NCBI GenBank assembly: GCA_021784255.1
Contig: JAJXSZ010000192.1
Coordinates: 1-5,905 of the forward strand
DNA length: 5,905 nucleotides
DNA from: Pseudomonadota bacterium
GTDB lineage: Bacteria; Pseudomonadota; Alphaproteobacteria; Acetobacterales; Acetobacteraceae
Direction of reading: 5' to 3'
Below are positions 5,157-5,905 of the stretch, piece by piece. Below the pieces are notes generated by a model, which saw only the letters and a list, made by a program, of their open reading frames with translations, was not told the origin of the DNA and ran no database searches. A program made the translations under genes and the position numbers. Every line of letters begins with the position of its first letter. Within the stretch, counting starts at the first letter, position 1.

Positions 5157-5591
5157 ATGAACATGAAACGCATGCGCGGGCGCAACCACCGCCAGGGCGG
5201 GGGCGCCATTCGCCATCACGCCTCGGGCAACATCCCGCTCAATCGCAACCACGTCTTCGACTCCTCGGGCCCGGACCTGCGCATCCGCGGCACCGCGCAG
5301 CAATTGTTCGAGAAATACCTCCAGCTCGGCCGCGACGCGACCGGGTCCGGCGATCGCGTGATGGCGGAGAGCTACTTCCAGCACGCCGAGCACTATTTCC
5401 GCATCCTCAACGCCATCAACGCCCAGCAACAGCAGCAACAGCAGCCGCAGGGCGTGCAGCCGCGCCGCCTCTACAACGGCGAGGCGAATGACGAGGCGGA
5501 AGCCGGCGAGGACGGCGATGCGCCGGGCCTCGGCGATCAGCCCGGCGAGGCACGCGAGATCCCCATCGCCGCCGCCCCCCCGGAAGACTGA
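5157..5591 (+). CDS. DUF4167 domain protein, function unknown
   Basis: This 144-residue protein matches the DUF4167 family, which to my knowledge is largely confined to Alphaproteobacteria and often sits beside prfA-prmC. Three parts are visible. Residues 1-32 are very basic (MKRMRGRNHR, then more His/Arg/Asn), resembling nucleic-acid-binding tails. Residues 39-89 are the conserved core: PDLRIRG, then a helical hairpin rich in Tyr, His and Gln (EKYLQLGRDATGSGDRVMAE and SYFQHAEHYFRI). A run of seven glutamines (90-96) leads to an acidic, probably disordered tail ending APPED. No signal peptide or membrane segment is present, so it should be cytoplasmic. Position after the release-factor genes and the basic N terminus suggest an RNA- or ribosome-related role; that is inference. 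A longer frame back to 5034 is rejected because it lacks family similarity and a ribosome site. Confidence 0.88.
   Translation: MNMKRMRGRNHRQGGGAIRHHASGNIPLNRNHVFDSSGPDLRIRGTAQQLFEKYLQLGRDATGSGDRVMAESYFQHAEHYFRILNAINAQQQQQQQPQGVQPRRLYNGEANDEAEAGEDGDAPGLGDQPGEAREIPIAAAPPED
5424..5444 (+). repeat. CAG/CAA repeat encoding seven glutamines
   Basis: Seven consecutive CAG or CAA codons encode Gln90-Gln96 of the DUF4167 protein, between its helical core and acidic tail. The trinucleotide run could change length by replication slippage without breaking the frame. CAA interruptions should make it more stable than a pure CAG run. Confidence 0.85.
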
Positions 5592-5612
5592 CGCCCGGCG
5601 CGAACCGAACCG

Positions 5613-5648
5613 GGCCGTGGCGCGGCAACATCGCGCCGTTGCACGGCC
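5613..5648 (+). terminator. Bulged hairpin downstream of the DUF4167 gene
   Basis: GGCCGT (5613-5618) pairs with ACGGCC (5643-5648), and GGCGCG (5619-5624) pairs with CGCGCC (5632-5637). Together they give 12 perfect pairs in two stacked stems, with a five-base bulge on the 3' side and a seven-base loop. It begins 22 bases after the DUF4167 stop and sits before an independently translated gene, which is where an operon end is expected. There is no following T-run, so it is not a canonical intrinsic terminator; it may work with Rho or protect the mRNA 3' end. Confidence 0.42.
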
Positions 5649-5667
5649 ACGAGCATCGCCGGATACT
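5639..5667 (+). promoter_or_regulatory. Candidate promoter of the hydrolase gene
   Basis: TTGCAC (5639-5644) and GATACT (5662-5667) are 17 bases apart and match the sigma-70 hexamers at three and four positions. Transcription would begin near 5674, about 20 bases before the ATG and just ahead of the ribosome binding site. The -35 overlaps the 3' arm of the preceding hairpin. The match is modest, but the placement is sensible. Confidence 0.3.
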
Positions 5668-5681
5668 CCCCAGCCAGCATG

Positions 5682-5689
5682 AGGGAGGT
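5682..5689 (+). promoter_or_regulatory. Strong ribosome binding site of the hydrolase gene
   Basis: AGGGAGGT is complementary to the 16S rRNA 3' end; the GGGAGG core lies six bases before ATG 5695. It is the clearest Shine-Dalgarno sequence in the window. It contrasts with the coupled operon genes and fixes this start codon. Confidence 0.8.
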
Positions 5690-5694
5690 TCACG

Positions 5695-5905
5695 ATGTCT
5701 TTCTATCGCGGCATGACCTGCACGAACGTCACCATCAAGGGTGACGGCGGAACGCCCATCACCGCCTATGTTGCGTGCCCGGAAGGCCCCGGCCCCTTCC
5801 CTGGCGTGGTGCTGATCCACCACCTCCCCGGCTGGAGCGAGCTTTACATCGAAAGCACGCGCCGCTTCGCTCATCACGGCTACATGGCGATCTGCCCCAA
5901 TCTCT
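5695..5905 (+). CDS. Dienelactone hydrolase family protein (3' end outside window)
   Basis: The frame starts at ATG 5695 behind a strong ribosome site and is open to the window edge, giving 70 residues. The pattern PFPGVVLIHHLPGWSELY (to about residue 51) followed by RRFAHHGYMAICPNL matches the first strand, turn, helix and second strand of the dienelactone hydrolase alpha/beta fold. Classical members hydrolyse dienelactone to maleylacetate in chlorocatechol breakdown; many relatives are general esterases of unknown substrate. The Cys-Asp-His triad would lie beyond the window. His43 occupies the place where classical enzymes have a Glu in a QEIFG-type motif. There is no signal peptide, so it is probably cytoplasmic. 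It appears to be a separate transcription unit from the upstream operon. Confidence 0.85.
   Translation, partial: MSFYRGMTCTNVTIKGDGGTPITAYVACPEGPGPFPGVVLIHHLPGWSELYIESTRRFAHHGYMAICPNL

Overview
The window is about 70% GC with strong G/C preference at third codon positions. It reads as chromosomal housekeeping DNA from an alphaproteobacterium. The protein sequences and gene order (rodZ - ispG - hisS - prfA - prmC - DUF4167) look most like Rhodospirillales/Acetobacterales, such as the Acetobacteraceae. That placement is by recognition only. All genes lie on the + strand, and I see no mobile element, CRISPR array, rRNA or tRNA.

Layout: 1-591 is the 3' part of a RodZ-like gene (Ala/Pro-rich linker plus C-terminal DUF4115 domain). 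688-1806 is ispG (isoprenoid precursor synthesis), 1859-3094 hisS (histidyl-tRNA synthetase), 3094-4149 prfA (release factor 1) and 4146-4958 prmC (the methyltransferase that modifies release factors). A 198-base spacer rich in inverted repeats follows. 5157-5591 is a DUF4167 gene, an alphaproteobacterial family of unknown function. A bulged hairpin at 5613-5648 and a candidate promoter then separate this cluster from a dienelactone-hydrolase-family gene that starts at 5695 and runs off the right edge. No stretch over 300 bases lacks a gene.

The central genes are packed like one translationally coupled operon. hisS and prfA share a base (TGATG) and prfA and prmC overlap by four bases (GTGA). 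PrmC methylates the GGQ glutamine of the RF1 made by the gene before it, so enzyme and substrate are co-expressed. rodZ-ispG-hisS is an order also known from gammaproteobacteria, here joined to a translation-termination module.

I did not find an obvious new multi-gene system. The points most worth a second look are small. An 18-codon ORF bridges the ispG-hisS gap with start/stop overlaps at both ends and contains a perfect 8-bp hairpin abutting the hisS start codon. A cluster of A/T-ending codons early in prmC coincides with a potential stem-loop. The prmC-DUF4167 spacer is structured, and DUF4167 itself has no assigned function. The hydrolase carries His where classical dienelactone hydrolase has its regulatory Glu.
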